This document shows, piece after piece, positions 44,501 to 52,002 of a stretch of DNA of 64,000 bases (position 1 is the stretch's first letter; each line of letters starts with the position of its first letter). This stretch comes from Undaria pinnatifida (taxonomy: Eukaryota; Sar; Phaeophyceae; Laminariales; Alariaceae), in assembly GCA_012845835.1 (NCBI GenBank), contig JABAKD010000001.1, positions 10,607,718 through 10,671,717 of the forward strand. The letters are read 5' to 3'. Position numbers and translations under genes: made by a program. The notes beneath the pieces were generated by a model. The model worked only from the letters and a program-made list of their open reading frames with translations, searched no databases and was not told the origin of the DNA.

Positions 44501-44855
44501 AGGAGGCATCGGCACGGACACTGGTTGTGCTCCACGTAGATGGGTGGAACATCAGTTTTATGACAAGAACACACACATGCACGGCCGTTGTAATGTTTTC
44601 ATCACCCTGCTGAGCGAGTTCCTCTCGACAGCTACGCTACATCTTACAATAACATATTTTCTAGATTCTGGTCCAGAATCTTCATACTACACGCCCACAT
44701 CACACATCCACAATATAATACATATTACTCGACTATATCGCACACCCATATTTACACATCCGCTGTATACATCGACGCTTCACCTGCTTGAGCTCGATAT
44801 CCGAATCAGGGAGGGGTCTCCAGGACGGCAGCGCCTCTCTGATGTACGACAAAAT
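29463..44855 (-). CDS. Ethanolamine kinase (choline/ethanolamine kinase family), 11 exons found, 5' exon missing
   Basis: ATP-dependent phosphorylation of ethanolamine (possibly choline) is the first step of the CDP-ethanolamine (Kennedy) route to phosphatidylethanolamine, a cytosolic reaction. Exons on the minus strand: 44784-44855, 41427-41536, 40151-40228, 38525-38609, 36861-37001, 36101-36181, 33443-33500, 32564-32651, 31402-31561, 30244-30357, 29463-29537. They sum to 1062 nt and every junction is GT-AG and phase-consistent, giving 353 residues plus stop. Family motifs in order: ITGGITNVIF, LVRVYGKDTDLLLDR, LGFGPRKL, AQLASLH, the Brenner-type catalytic HNDLLSGN (split over two exons), LIDFEYSDYN, YDIANHF, LASHLTWGLWAIIQA, FDFAEYAKKR. 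The VFAHNDLLSGN form is closest, as I recall, to plant ethanolamine kinases. About 350 residues is normal for the family. Only the start-codon exon is missing; it should lie above 44855. The introns hold MITEs, minisatellites and relics of the gene's own exons. Confidence 0.92.
29763..29845 (+). repeat. Element Z fragment with short conserved frame
   Basis: Contains CGCAGCTTGCAAAGATGAGTTTTGACGAAATCTTCGATCTCACAGC..., nearly identical to 50515-50595. The ATG at 29782 opens MSFDEIFDLTAGVYFHF-L-stop. It lies in the last intron of the kinase, antisense to it. Confidence 0.7.
30244..30357 (-). CDS. Kinase exon 10
   Basis: Acceptor CTTTTTGGCCCGCAG, donor AGAG/GTACGA, phase 0 to 0, 38 codons. It encodes LLRELVARVDKYTLASHLTW then GLWAIIQA. 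Confidence 0.95.
31020..31335 (-). repeat. Two decayed copies of kinase exon 9 in the following intron
   Basis: At about 31190-31330 the minus strand encodes QLRAFLGAYGT followed by KPRESPRRKPGTAPADSS, parallel to QRKSFLGAYIEA and KPDTPPSNNP of exon 9. At 31020-31080 it encodes AQLRRFLEA-stop. An AT palindrome (GTATAGACTATAC) separates them. Confidence 0.7.
31402..31561 (-). CDS. Kinase exon 9
   Basis: Acceptor CGACCCTACAG, donor ATCCG/GTGAGC, phase 2 to 0, 53 codons after the split Gly. It encodes YDIANHFCECAGFDADF, RRKYPSVAQRKSFLGAYI. Confidence 0.95.
31655..32250. repeat. Intronic minisatellite, 30-45 bp units
   Basis: Units close to TGATTGGACGTGAGGAAACTCCGAGCATTT recur about 12-14 times with much divergence (for example 31666, 31737, 31867, 31897, 32145). 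They fill the intron between kinase exons 8 and 9. Confidence 0.75.
32240..32335 (-). repeat. Decayed copy of kinase exon 8
   Basis: The minus strand has GACTTGGAGTATTCCGACTACGATCCCTGCGGG, matching GACTTCGAGTATTCCGACTACAACCCCTGTGGG of exon 8. The donor GTGAGA is replaced by AAAAAA, so it cannot splice as the original does. Confidence 0.75.
32564..32651 (-). CDS. Kinase exon 8 (IDFEY)
   Basis: Acceptor AACCTCGCCAG, donor TGTGG/GTGAGA, phase 1 to 2. It encodes NVLVGP and LRLIDFEYSDYNPC. The Asp of IDFEY is the expected Mg2+-binding residue. Confidence 0.95.
32928..32975 (+). repeat. CCA/CTG triplet microsatellite
   Basis: GCCACCACCACCACCACTACCACCACTGCTGCTG within a kinase intron. Confidence 0.8.
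33443..33500 (-). CDS. Kinase exon 7 (catalytic HND)
   Basis: Acceptor CTGTGGTAAACAG, donor TCCG/GTAAGC, phase 0 to 1. It encodes KRAAEIADGIVFAHNDLLS. The Asp of HND is the expected catalytic base. Confidence 0.95.
33645..33911 (+). mobile_element. MITE family T, copy 6, in kinase intron
   Basis: From GCGTGCTGCGATAGAGGGGGCAC to GGGTGCACTTTACCGTAGCATG. It has the family blocks CTGACTGACGGTGCTCCTTAACC, AAAATCGTCGGA and TACCTAGACCATGGG. Confidence 0.8.
34309..34500. repeat. 96-bp tandem duplication in kinase intron
   Basis: TGCGATGAGGATCACCCCTCGGTCCGAAACTCCC... is followed by TGCGATGAGGATCACGCCTCGGTCCG..., two units with few differences. Confidence 0.9.
36101..36181 (-). CDS. Kinase exon 6
   Basis: Acceptor ATGCCCTAAAG, donor GCGCAG/GTGTGG, phase 0 to 0, 27 codons. 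It encodes VAEEVKWLKQRLPEE, the helix just before the catalytic HND strand. The donor is the weakest of the gene. Confidence 0.82.
36190..36600. repeat. G-rich intronic tract with about 115-bp tandem duplication
   Basis: The plus strand is almost pure purine (GGGAGG-type). AACACATGCAAAGTTTGAA recurs at 36450 and 36571, and CCAGGGGAATCAGGGAG recurs at 36359 and 36480. On the minus strand it supplies a long pyrimidine tract upstream of kinase exon 6. Confidence 0.8.
36861..37001 (-). CDS. Kinase exon 5
   Basis: Acceptor CACCCCACGCAG, donor GAAG/GTGATA, phase 0 to 0, 47 codons. It encodes AQLASLHGQ (the family's LAxLH motif) and MWTTIDRWLETA. Confidence 0.9.
37190..37250 (-). repeat. Partial copy of kinase exon 5
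   Basis: The minus strand reads CGCCACACCCCACTCACGCCCGGCCAGCGAGCC..., matching CGCCACACCCCACGCAGGCCCAGCTGGCGAGCC across the acceptor and start of exon 5, followed by GCCAGCGCCTGCAATCG against GCCAGCGCGTGCAATCG. The AG of the acceptor is lost. Confidence 0.7.
37344..37425 (-). repeat. Decayed copy of kinase exon 4 (a)
   Basis: It encodes ARAATPAELLQTR and DVPRAMA and even keeps a donor GTGAGA, but the upstream sequence has no AG acceptor. Confidence 0.75.
37635..37865. repeat. Dispersed repeat V, copy 2, in kinase intron
   Basis: See 23425-23600. The shared 3' part is TTCCCTCGTAGACTCGCATCAAATTGCG and GGTGCTAGGCGCTTTCAGCA. Confidence 0.6.
38321..38400 (-). repeat. Decayed copy of kinase exon 4 (b)
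   Basis: The minus strand carries GACGCCTGCAGCACTCCTGCAAACCCATCAATTCGACGG, colinear with exon 4 but with frame-disrupting changes and GTGAAG at the donor site. Confidence 0.7.
38525..38609 (-). CDS. Kinase exon 4
   Basis: Acceptor TTTTTGATGGATAG, donor CGCG/GTGAGG, phase 2 to 0. It encodes VEELLDARAATPAELLQ and DVPRAIA. Two relic copies (38321-38400 and 37344-37425) lie in the following intron, and neither keeps a usable acceptor. Confidence 0.9.
39017..39475. repeat. 151-bp tandem repeat, three units, in kinase intron
   Basis: CATGACACTTGTAAGGAAGTCGTTGGGATCC recurs at 39034, 39185 and 39336, exactly 151 bp apart each time. Units also share CCTAGAACCAGCGGCGTTCTG. Open frames over this array in both senses are repeat text. 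Confidence 0.9.
40151..40228 (-). CDS. Kinase exon 3
   Basis: Acceptor TTCTCATCTTCCAG, donor GCAG/GTGGGT, phase 2 to 2. It encodes KEAAVFSELSTLGFGPRKL and ends in GG(R). The split Arg codons at both ends are restored exactly by the neighbouring exons. Confidence 0.93.
40360..40485 (+). repeat. CCAAT/AATCC pentanucleotide microsatellite
   Basis: An array of CAATC and CAACC units in the kinase intron just upstream (minus sense) of exon 3. Confidence 0.9.
41250..41360 (+). repeat. Dispersed repeat X, copy 1, ending in a poly-C tract
   Basis: GTGCTCCGTCCTGGCATAGAAAGGATGCGAGGGTC...GGTCATACGGTTACGGCCATGC, then ACCGAGTACGCCCCCCCC. Related copies lie at 42575-42675 and 45150-45245. Confidence 0.6.
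41427..41536 (-). CDS. Kinase exon 2
   Basis: Acceptor GGGTTTCCAG, donor GACG/GTAGGG, phase 0 to 2. It encodes ITGGITNVIFKA, the nucleotide-binding loop region, and ALVRVYGKDTDLLLDR. A decayed duplicate lies upstream at about 41845-41910. Confidence 0.93.
41845..41910 (-). repeat. Decayed copy of kinase exon 2 start
   Basis: The minus strand has GGGTTTCCAG/ATCTCGGGAGGCATTACGAACG and encodes ISGGITNVIFGA, then diverges. The acceptor sequence is preserved. It sits in the first intron found, about 340 bp from the true exon, and the sequence between shows further tandem similarity. Confidence 0.8.
42000..42574. other. Kinase intron sequence, poly-G tract, nothing else recognised
   Basis: A run of G of about 20 with few interruptions lies at 42219-42247. 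No exon or repeat was recognised. Confidence 0.35.
42575..42690 (+). repeat. Dispersed repeat X, copy 2
   Basis: GGTGCTCCGTCTCGAAAGGGATTCGCGGTCAATGGTC, then CAACAAACGAGTACGCCCCCCCCCC, as in copy 1. Confidence 0.6.
43228..43570. repeat. Repeat Y, tandem duplication of about 153 bp
   Basis: CCGTACGATCTGCACGATCTGTTCGTAGTGCCTCTT recurs at about 43263 and 43416, followed in both by GGTTCGGGATATTGGCATA, GGATCATGGCATCTGAGTGCGTGTG and GACGCACGGTGTCACTATTT. Confidence 0.85.
43571..44783. other. Kinase intron sequence, nothing recognised
   Basis: Contains GTAGACTAGACAG near 43818 and a run of nine C at 43938. No exon candidate was found. Confidence 0.35.
44784..44855 (-). CDS. Kinase exon 1 of those found
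   Basis: Acceptor GTTGACTGCTGGCAG, donor CAG/GTGAAG, phase 0 in and out, 24 codons. It encodes REALPSWRPL and DIELKQ, matching the family's N-terminal PxW segment before the GGITN loop. Confidence 0.85.
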
Positions 44856-45149
44856 CTGCCAGCAGTCAACGAAAAAAACAAAAACACGTCAGCCGGGGAC
44901 AAAAACGTACGCGCATTGTTAGTATTTTAGCCCAACTGCCGCAACCTCTTTCTCCTTTCCTCCTGCACGTGGGGCCAACCAATATCTCAACAACACTAAA
45001 CGGGGGAAGTACCCCCCCTCCCCCCGCCTACGTCCTTTACCAAAGCCCCCGGCCTGGGTTTCCCAAATCCCCGGCGAAGACATAACAACCCGCTAACAGC
45101 AAGGGCGAAAATCAATGCAACACCCCCCCGTCTGCCTGGTCGGTGAAAG

Positions 45150-45245
45150 CCTGATATTCTCCGTGCCGGCATTGCAGGTATGCGAGAGTCTACGACCTTA
45201 AGACCATGGCCATATAAGAAAAAAGAGTACCCCCCCTCCCCTCTC
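45150..45245 (+). repeat. Dispersed repeat X, copy 3
   Basis: CTCCGTGCCGGCATTGCAGGTATGCGAGAGTCTACGACC, then AAAAAAGAGTACCCCCCCTCCCC. A related C-rich half unit lies at 45000-45090. Confidence 0.55.
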
Positions 45246-45399
45246 TCCTACCAAAATCCCTCACTTGGGTTTCCAGCACCGCCTGCGAATCACCGACCGG
45301 CACTGCTGACTCCACCGCTCCAGCGCTTTCAACCCCGGCAATCCGCTTCCCGAACGCCGCTCCCGCTGGAAACCCCACAGGGTCGAGCACAACAGTAGC

Positions 45400-46015
45400 G
45401 CCGAACAAAGCGGCGGCCACGGCTGTGCTTCCCACTTGCAAAAAATGTTCACGCGTGGTGGTAGTGGTGATGGTGGTGGTGCTGCTGCTGCTGCCTGGTT
45501 CCATCATTTCCGGATGGTGTTTCCATCGGCGCGTTGCATCTGGAGTGGGAGGGGTTACGAGACGGATGTTTTTTAAACCATGCCACATGTTTGCGTGATT
45601 TCCCCCCCATTTAAAGGCAGAGCGGTGGCCGCGGCTGTGCTTTTCGGAATCCAAACCATATTCGCGAGTAAAGGTGGTGGTAGTAGCGGCGGTGGTGGTG
45701 GTGGTGGCAGTAGTGGTGCCTGGACCAATACTGTCTGGACGGTGGTGCTTCCATCGCCTCGGAAAATTCTGCATGCGGGGGTGATTACCGGATTGAGGAT
45801 TTTTCAAAACATACCAACACTTCTGATTTCCGAACGTTACGGGCCACGGCGGCGGCGGATAAGGCCATGCTTCCAGCCCGGAAAAGAAACGTTCGCACGA
45901 GGTGGTGGTGGTGATGGTTGTGCTGCTGCCTGATAGCATAATTTCTGGATGGTGCCTCTATCTGCGCATCGCTTCGGCGTGGAGGGGAGCGGGGGATTAC
46001 CGGTTTGGGGTTTTA
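45400..46015. repeat. About 210-227-bp tandem repeat with GGT microsatellites
   Basis: Three diverged units share a block like GGCCGCGGCTGTGCTT, GGTGGTGGTGGTGATGG, TGCTGCCTGG, ATTTCTGGATGGTG and GGGGGATTACCG. The 249-codon minus frame here (Thr-rich) is repeat text, although the frame stays open across units. Confidence 0.7.
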
Positions 46016-46199
46016 ATCACACCACTCGGTTGAGAGTTTTCGGATGTAGTGGTACCACATACTCCTGAGTTCCAACGACTTTTGACGCACACACCAGCGC
46101 CGGGTGACAGCAACTACAGCACACATGGTTGGATCGGGTTTGGTTGGGTTGGGCAGAGTTATGAGTTGGACAGGCTGGAGCTGGGTGACGGTGCGATAT

Positions 46200-46335
46200 A
46201 ATGGTTGGTGAGTGGGCGGGTGGGTGGGCGAGTAGGGGGGTAGGTGGGTAGGTGGGCGGACGGGTGGGTGGGTGGGTCGGTGGGCGGGTGGCTGGGACCG
46301 TGGGTTGGGTTGGTGAGTCGGTGGGTTCTCGCGTG
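46200..46335. repeat. GGGTGGGTGGGC microsatellite
   Basis: An array of GGGT/GGGC tetranucleotides, giving Pro/Thr/His-rich minus frames. G-quadruplex-prone on the plus strand. Confidence 0.9.
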
Positions 46336-46499
46336 ATACTGCTGCTGTTTCCGTAGTGTACGGGCGGTGATTTCATCGCGGTGTCGTTTATGCAGGGGGT
46401 TTACTAGGGCTGCAAGGCGGTAGGACTTGGCGATTGGCAATTGGCTGGGTAACAGAGTTTAAGACAACCACCTGATGTATTAGTATCCCTAGCAACATC

Positions 46500-46815
46500 G
46501 CCAGCGTTCCCCGATGGAATGGTAGGTGAAGCTCGTCCCTATTAAAGCCAATGTCGTTGGTTCAAGTCTCGCTGAAAGCGTGCTTGTGCTTGTAGGACTT
46601 TTTGTTTGCGTACAAATTGACCAGTAACGGTGGAAAGAGAGAGAGCGTGAGATAGCAAATAATCGATGAAAACCAACGAGCACAAGTTTCAACACCTGAT
46701 AAACTGTGGGAAAGCTGAACCCTATGCAGGATACAAATGAAGGCGTGTGCCGGGGGGGTAGAAGGGAAGACACCTGCGACCAGAGCTTGACCAAAGGTCA
46801 CTGAGAGTAAAAATG
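46500..46815 (+). mobile_element. SINE family S, copy 1
   Basis: The head GATGGAATGGTAGGTGAAGC with GTTGGTTCAAGTCTCGC (B-box-like) resembles a tRNA. The body shares AAAGCTGAACCC, GCCGGGGGGGTAGAAGGGAAGACACCTG and GGTCACTGAGAGTAAA with copy 2 at 52003. Confidence 0.65.
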
Positions 46816-47754
46816 AATCGTGATACAGTAAATCAGTAAATATGTGCGTACAACACAAGTCGATGCCAAGACGCGCAAGTCGGGTGCAAAAGAAGCAGCA
46901 CTCCGCGAATTGCCGCAAGCAACAAAGTGGAATCCCTAGACAGCTAACGACAACTAATAGTGGGCGATAAATAGCAACATGTTATGCCAATCGTCGTGTG
47001 GAGCGAATGCTGCAGCTTCTGCGAGATAAAAGACGAACACATATACACCATGGCCGGTGAAGGGACGACCTCTGTAACTACGGTGTCCCAGAAGAAGGGA
47101 AGAAAAACGCACCAGGCGAAAAAAAAACTTTCGTGGCCTGACTCGCCGTCCCTGGGTGGAATACCTGGGCAACCACATGACTATATGTACGAGCCCATTT
47201 ACAGCCCTACGGGTTACCTGAGCCATTTTTGTCCGCTCGGCAGTTTCGCGGGGCGGGACTGCTTATGGGCTGGCCATCATGGGGCCGCGACTCTGAGCTG
47301 GCACCCAGTCGTTTGAAAGAAGGACACCTGTGCGAGAAAGCGCGGGCGGGGTGGGCGAGCGCGGGTCGAAGGGTCCTTTTCGTCCTTATTTTACAACGTA
47401 CCATGTGCAGTATGAACTTCAACATCGATCGCTGATAAATTCTCAGACAAAAGAAGAAAACCAAGGGAAACGCAAAAAAAATGAAGAAAATCTCACCGTT
47501 CGGGTTCCCAATAAGGCGGTCTGGGTACGATGGAATCCCAGTATAGATGGCGGTCAAAATCGCTTGGCGCGACTGGGGATTTGTACTTATATCCTGAAAT
47601 TATGACGGCGGATTCTCCCAAGAAGGCGGCCGTGTATCGCTCTGGCACACCGCAGCCTTGCTGTGGGACCCCTACAAAATATACAAGCTACAACTCCCTT
47701 CTGTTTCTGCCATCCGACGGTGTGCAGCATGTCATACGAGCGTCGAGGTCGGTC
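46816..47754. other. Unassigned sequence with a weak plus-strand ORF
   Basis: A frame starting with ATG at 47050 runs 89 codons to 47316, opening MAGEGTTSVTTVSQKKGRKT. It has no recognisable domain and no clear splice sites. I would not call it a gene without expression data. Confidence 0.2.
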
Positions 47755-48098
47755 ACTAGAGCTGTAAGTCGGCATGACTTAGGTCGCCAACTAGTCGTTA
47801 GACGGGACTAATAGTTAGTCGTTCCCGAAGATGCCGACTATCCGACTTTTTCGTTTTCCATGCCTGTAGGAAGGATTGCTTAATTAACGTGGGATGCGCT
47901 TTTTTTCTTTTTGGGCTCCCCCACCTCTGGGCGGGGGGAAACGTTTTGGTTCGCTTAGCGCGCCCGACTCAAGTCGGCAAGTCGGCTGGTCATCAGCTGG
48001 TTTCGCCAGCCAACTTGCCGACTAAAGTCAGGTAGTCGGCTAATGGCACCTCCAGATTAGTTTTTAGCCGTCAAAAGTTGCCGACGACTCACAGCTGT
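47755..48098. mobile_element. Hairpin-rich MITE-like element
   Basis: The ends AGAGCTGTAAGTCGGC and GCCGACGACTCACAGCTGT are imperfect inverted repeats. The interior has many AGTCGGC/GCCGACT motifs and a strong hairpin, AAGTCGGCAAGTCGGCTGG against CCAGCCAACTTGCCGACT (47975-48030). Confidence 0.65.
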
Positions 48099-50009
48099 AT
48101 CGATCACTCATCAACCATAAACACTCCCAGAAAGAAGAAACGCAAGAGAACCCCCCTCCCAAAAGGAAGCCTACGCACGAAGTACAACTCCCTTCTCTGT
48201 GCCCGCTACAAACTGCACACACGGTTGTTTGTTGACAAAATACTCCAAATCAGGCTGGGATTACTTCGCGGTGGATCAAGGGGTTTACATCGATCTACCG
48301 GAGTCCACCTGCTGCCCTTGCTCTATATTTTGTTTGCTCTCACCGTGAAAGTCGCGCCCCTCCTCGGCATCCGTCACCGACACGAACGTCTAATCCACCG
48401 TGTCCAGCTGCGCGAGGGGACGGAGCCACAAAGCCCCGGGCTGACAACGCGAAGGTGAGAGCAAGGGCCGCGGCCTCGATCATCTGTGGAGCGGAATTTG
48501 GGGGTATCGTAGGTAGGGGGGGCGCACTCCTTTCATCATGGGCGCGTACGCATTCGTTTCTTGCCTTGGTCATTTGACCTTTGCCGCCGTATCTCCGTCG
48601 AGATGGCGAGACGGTCGTACCCAAAATAGAGAAACTTGGGGGCAGCGCTCTCATGTGACTGGTCATGTGCTTCCGTAATCGTTTGTGGGTTACGGCAACA
48701 GTTGGTAGTAACAGCAGCAACAAGGTATACTAGTAATATGTTAATAGTACCAATGTACCACAGTAAGCACAGCATCAGCAACAGCAGTAGTAACAGCAGC
48801 AGCAGTTTGCAGCAGCAGCTTAATACGTACCTGGTATGTAGCAGCAGTAGAAACATCAAATGGAACCGGAGAAGGGGGTGGACCACACATCACCGCTCTT
48901 CTCTTTGTCGACAATCTGTCAACAAGACAACGCTGTTTGTACAACGCTGCCCATAGTAGACGCAGCAAGTCAACGAGGTGCTGTGTGCTACACAGCAGTA
49001 GTACGCCTGCACAGCAGTATTACCTGTACAGTTCCTAAACTGTTACAGCGGAATACGGTCGTATGATACGGTACAACAGGTATGGTAGGTCTTTATGTTC
49101 CGAGAAACCTACACTTCGCTGCGTACGGCAATCAATAGACCACCACTCACGAGGCCCTGGTAAGCACTCACATCAAGGCACTTGCGCTGTTCTCTCACCT
49201 TCATCACTGATCAGCACCGCGAGCACCCACGAGACCCCCCGGCAAAGTGCAACGAAGGGTGAGTTTATTCACTCCAGGGGTTTATAACATGTGTAATTAG
49301 CTTTCCTACACAGGGGTCTGGGGTCGTCAGGTCAGCAGCGCGGAATATGCATCTCAATCTCTTATTAATAGGCAGTCTTTTGCGGTGCCCCCTCATGCGG
49401 CTTGTGCCTCCGAATGGTACGTCAGAAGAGAGAAGCCCAACCTAACTCATAAGCTAGCGATGAACAATGTTGCTTTGTCCATCGCTATCTTGCAGCAACA
49501 TAAGACCGTACATTTGCTGATCCCGAAGTCTACGCCCTCGTGTCGACCCTTTCGGGAAAAAAACACACACACAGACGGGCCAAAGACGTGCGCTAAAATT
49601 CCAAGTGCGCTCACCAGTCGTTTGTCTGACGAAGCTCTCGCTGAAGTTCTAAAGATTGCCCCGCACGGCGACATCTTGCAAACTGGTTGGAGCGAGTGGT
49701 CGAGTTGTCGCGTCTCGACCTCCCTTTGGCGGTGTGGAGGTATGTAGACAAATGGTTCTGACTGCTGTAGACTAGACTATACTCCATCTGTACACGAAAC
49801 GAGTCCAAATAACCGAGATGTCGCTGAAACCGCAGGAAACCGCAGCATGTCTTCGCAGGATCGCCAAAGGTAAGACGTCAACCATTTCTTACCTAGATGA
49901 TTGCGCGTGAGCTAGGGCACTTGTGGTGGGAGAGCGGCCTAACGCGCCAGGAGGAACACAGACCCCGGTGTACGCTTGGCCTTGTCAACCGCGTCGAATC
50001 TCCTACTGT
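48099..50009. other. Unassigned sequence
   Basis: Contains CAG/CAA triplet runs at 48706-48845 and TGTAGACTAGACTATACTCC near 49764. The frame at 49385-49747 (plus) ends with LSDEALAEVLKIAPHGDIL, and the adjacent frame reads LERVVELSRLDLPLAVWRY just before a GTATGT, which hints at a frameshifted exon. No family is recognised. Confidence 0.25.
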
Positions 50010-50115
50010 ACTACAGGAGGGTTTACAAGGTTTCTGCGCTAACGCGCATCGCTAAAGTCAACACGATTCCAAGACCATCGGAGAACGGGAGGGTCAGTGG
50101 AAGTGAATATGTTGT
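50010..50115 (+). repeat. Dispersed repeat, partner of 52430-52535
   Basis: GGTTTCTGCGCTAACGCGCATCGCTAAAGTCAACACGATTCC matches GGTTTCTGTGCTGGCGCGCAACGCTGAGTGAACGCGATTCC. Confidence 0.65.
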
Positions 50116-50159
50116 ATTATCCCCTCGAAATAATGTATAGTTTCCAGGCACATATCGAG

Positions 50160-50190
<31 letters not shown>

Positions 50191-50400
50191 GCCCCCAATA
50201 ATATACTGGTGCCAAAACCGTCAGATTTATCCCCTCGAAAGGATTTATAGCTTACATGCACAAATTGCCCCTTTCCCCCCCCCCCCCCCCCCCGCCCCCC
50301 TCCAAACCCGCTCGCTTTTGATCAAAACCAGGCCCCCCCTTTGCCTTCACAGCTGTCAGATTTTGTCCCCCTCAGAAACGGGTTTTATAGTTTCCGCGCA
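50116..50400. repeat. Poly-C tracts in a 111-126-bp tandem repeat
   Basis: TATCCCCTCGAAA...TATAG-TT-C-GCACA recurs at about 50117, 50228 and 50354. The first unit ends in a run of about 27 C (50163-50190) and the second in about 17 C. Confidence 0.8.
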
Positions 50401-50595
50401 CAGACTGACTAAAATCATCCTGTTGACCCTGATAGCTACACTGTAGCTGTAAGGGGAGTCGCCGACCTATATCCTTAATGAGGACACACAACTCGTAATG
50501 CGCGCGATCGGAGTATCACACACAGCTTGCAAAGATGAGTTTCGACGAAATCTTCGATCTCACAGCTGGAGTGTATTTTAACTTTTATAATATGT
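50380..50595 (+). mobile_element. Dispersed element Z, copy with intact short frame
   Basis: Aligns with 26080-26353 over its 5' part and with 29763-29845 over its 3' part. The ATG at 50534 opens MSFDEIFDLTAGVYFNFYN and continues through a hydrophobic stretch to a stop near 50621. The tandem poly-C block lies directly upstream. Confidence 0.65.
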
Positions 50596-50599
50596 TGGT

Positions 50600-52002
50600 A
50601 ATGGTATTGGCCCTAAATTGGTAATACCTACGTAGTACCTGCGTGTGTACGTACCAAGGCTGACGGCTGACGCCGGAACCCAAAACTAAAAGAAACACAA
50701 CGTCTTGTATTCTACAGCTGCCGTAACAGCCTTTTTTTAATACTCCGGAGCACGGAAGTATCCGACATACAATGCAACGACCAGCGCAAAAAGTCACAAA
50801 ATAATGTTCAACAAGACTCGAACACAACACACACCTTAAACAAGTAACGGGCGCTGGGCCTGCGCCCCACCGAAGATCGTGGGGCGAATCCGAACCAACC
50901 GTGAACGTGTACGACCATATAAATATGGTGGCTACTGCAAAAAGCAACCCCCCCGGGAATAACCAACCTCAATACGTGTAGACTAACTAGACTATTAATA
51001 GACTTTAAGCATATTTCTTCAAAATGTCAGTTTGTTCAGAACTGTAGGGGATGCAATGCGACGTTAAAGTGTTCCGCACGAATCACAAAAATAATGTCAA
51101 ATAAACAGGAAATTATCACCGCTGCGCAGTAAGACGATAGTAACGTAAATTTGAACGATGACAACGAAGGCGAGGCTATTCAACAAAAGCAAGCCTTGAG
51201 GTCTAAAAGCCAATAGCTCAAAGTACCCTGGCATATTTATTCGAAAGGACAGTTTTGACCTGAACCGGCGAACCCAGTACCCTGCTACAGTAACGACACT
51301 GGGGTCCCTACCGACGGATGGACGACTTCGGATCGAAGGTAACCGGTGACGGTCACTCTCGAGGCATGCGGCGTCTCAGGTGCACAGCTCCGGTGCATAG
51401 CTCCGCAACTGTAACGGGGCACACGAACGAGCGGATCGATACTTGCCGTGTCGACTGATAGGCCTCATACAAAAGAGGCTATATATCGTTTGGGGTGCAT
51501 GCCAACGGTTTACTACCGTTGGAGGCCTCGGTCGTCGGAGATTGCTCATTCATGTAAGATTCCCAGCCAGTTAGCTGGGGGGGTGAGGGGGCTCTCGGGT
51601 TCTGGCAGTACGATAGGAGACGATACGGTAGGAGACGAGGAGCAGCGGGCAGTGCCGCGGCTGTCACGTTACACTGACTGGTGCTCTCCCCCCCCCCCCC
51701 CCCCCTTGACGCCGCAAAGCATAATAACATGACATTTCGAGGGTCACGAATGTTCAACATGTCAAAAACAACATTTCGAGGTGTTAACGTGAACAAATCG
51801 GAGTTAACAACCACAGATAAATGAAAAAAGAAAACCCCCGATGCTTTTAAACGATGATTGGATTTGAATGCTTGTTACATGGTACTTGTATTGGGAGCGG
51901 GTCAACGAAACAATACTTGTTAGCGTTTCCACACAATATTTATTTAGAGAAGTGTAAAATAACGGCAAGAGGGCGAACATATCGGCGCACGTTGGTGATG
52001 CC
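50600..52002. other. Unassigned sequence
   Basis: Contains GTAGACTAACTAGACTATTAATAG near 50978 and a run of about 20 C near 51690. The minus frame at 50585-50947 is Cys/Val-rich and unsupported. Confidence 0.3.

Noticed and set aside
45190-45939. Minus-strand 249-codon ORF as a genuine protein
   Set aside because: It consists of tandem repeat units and GGT microsatellite text with no recognised domain. It is kept only as a low-interest observation.
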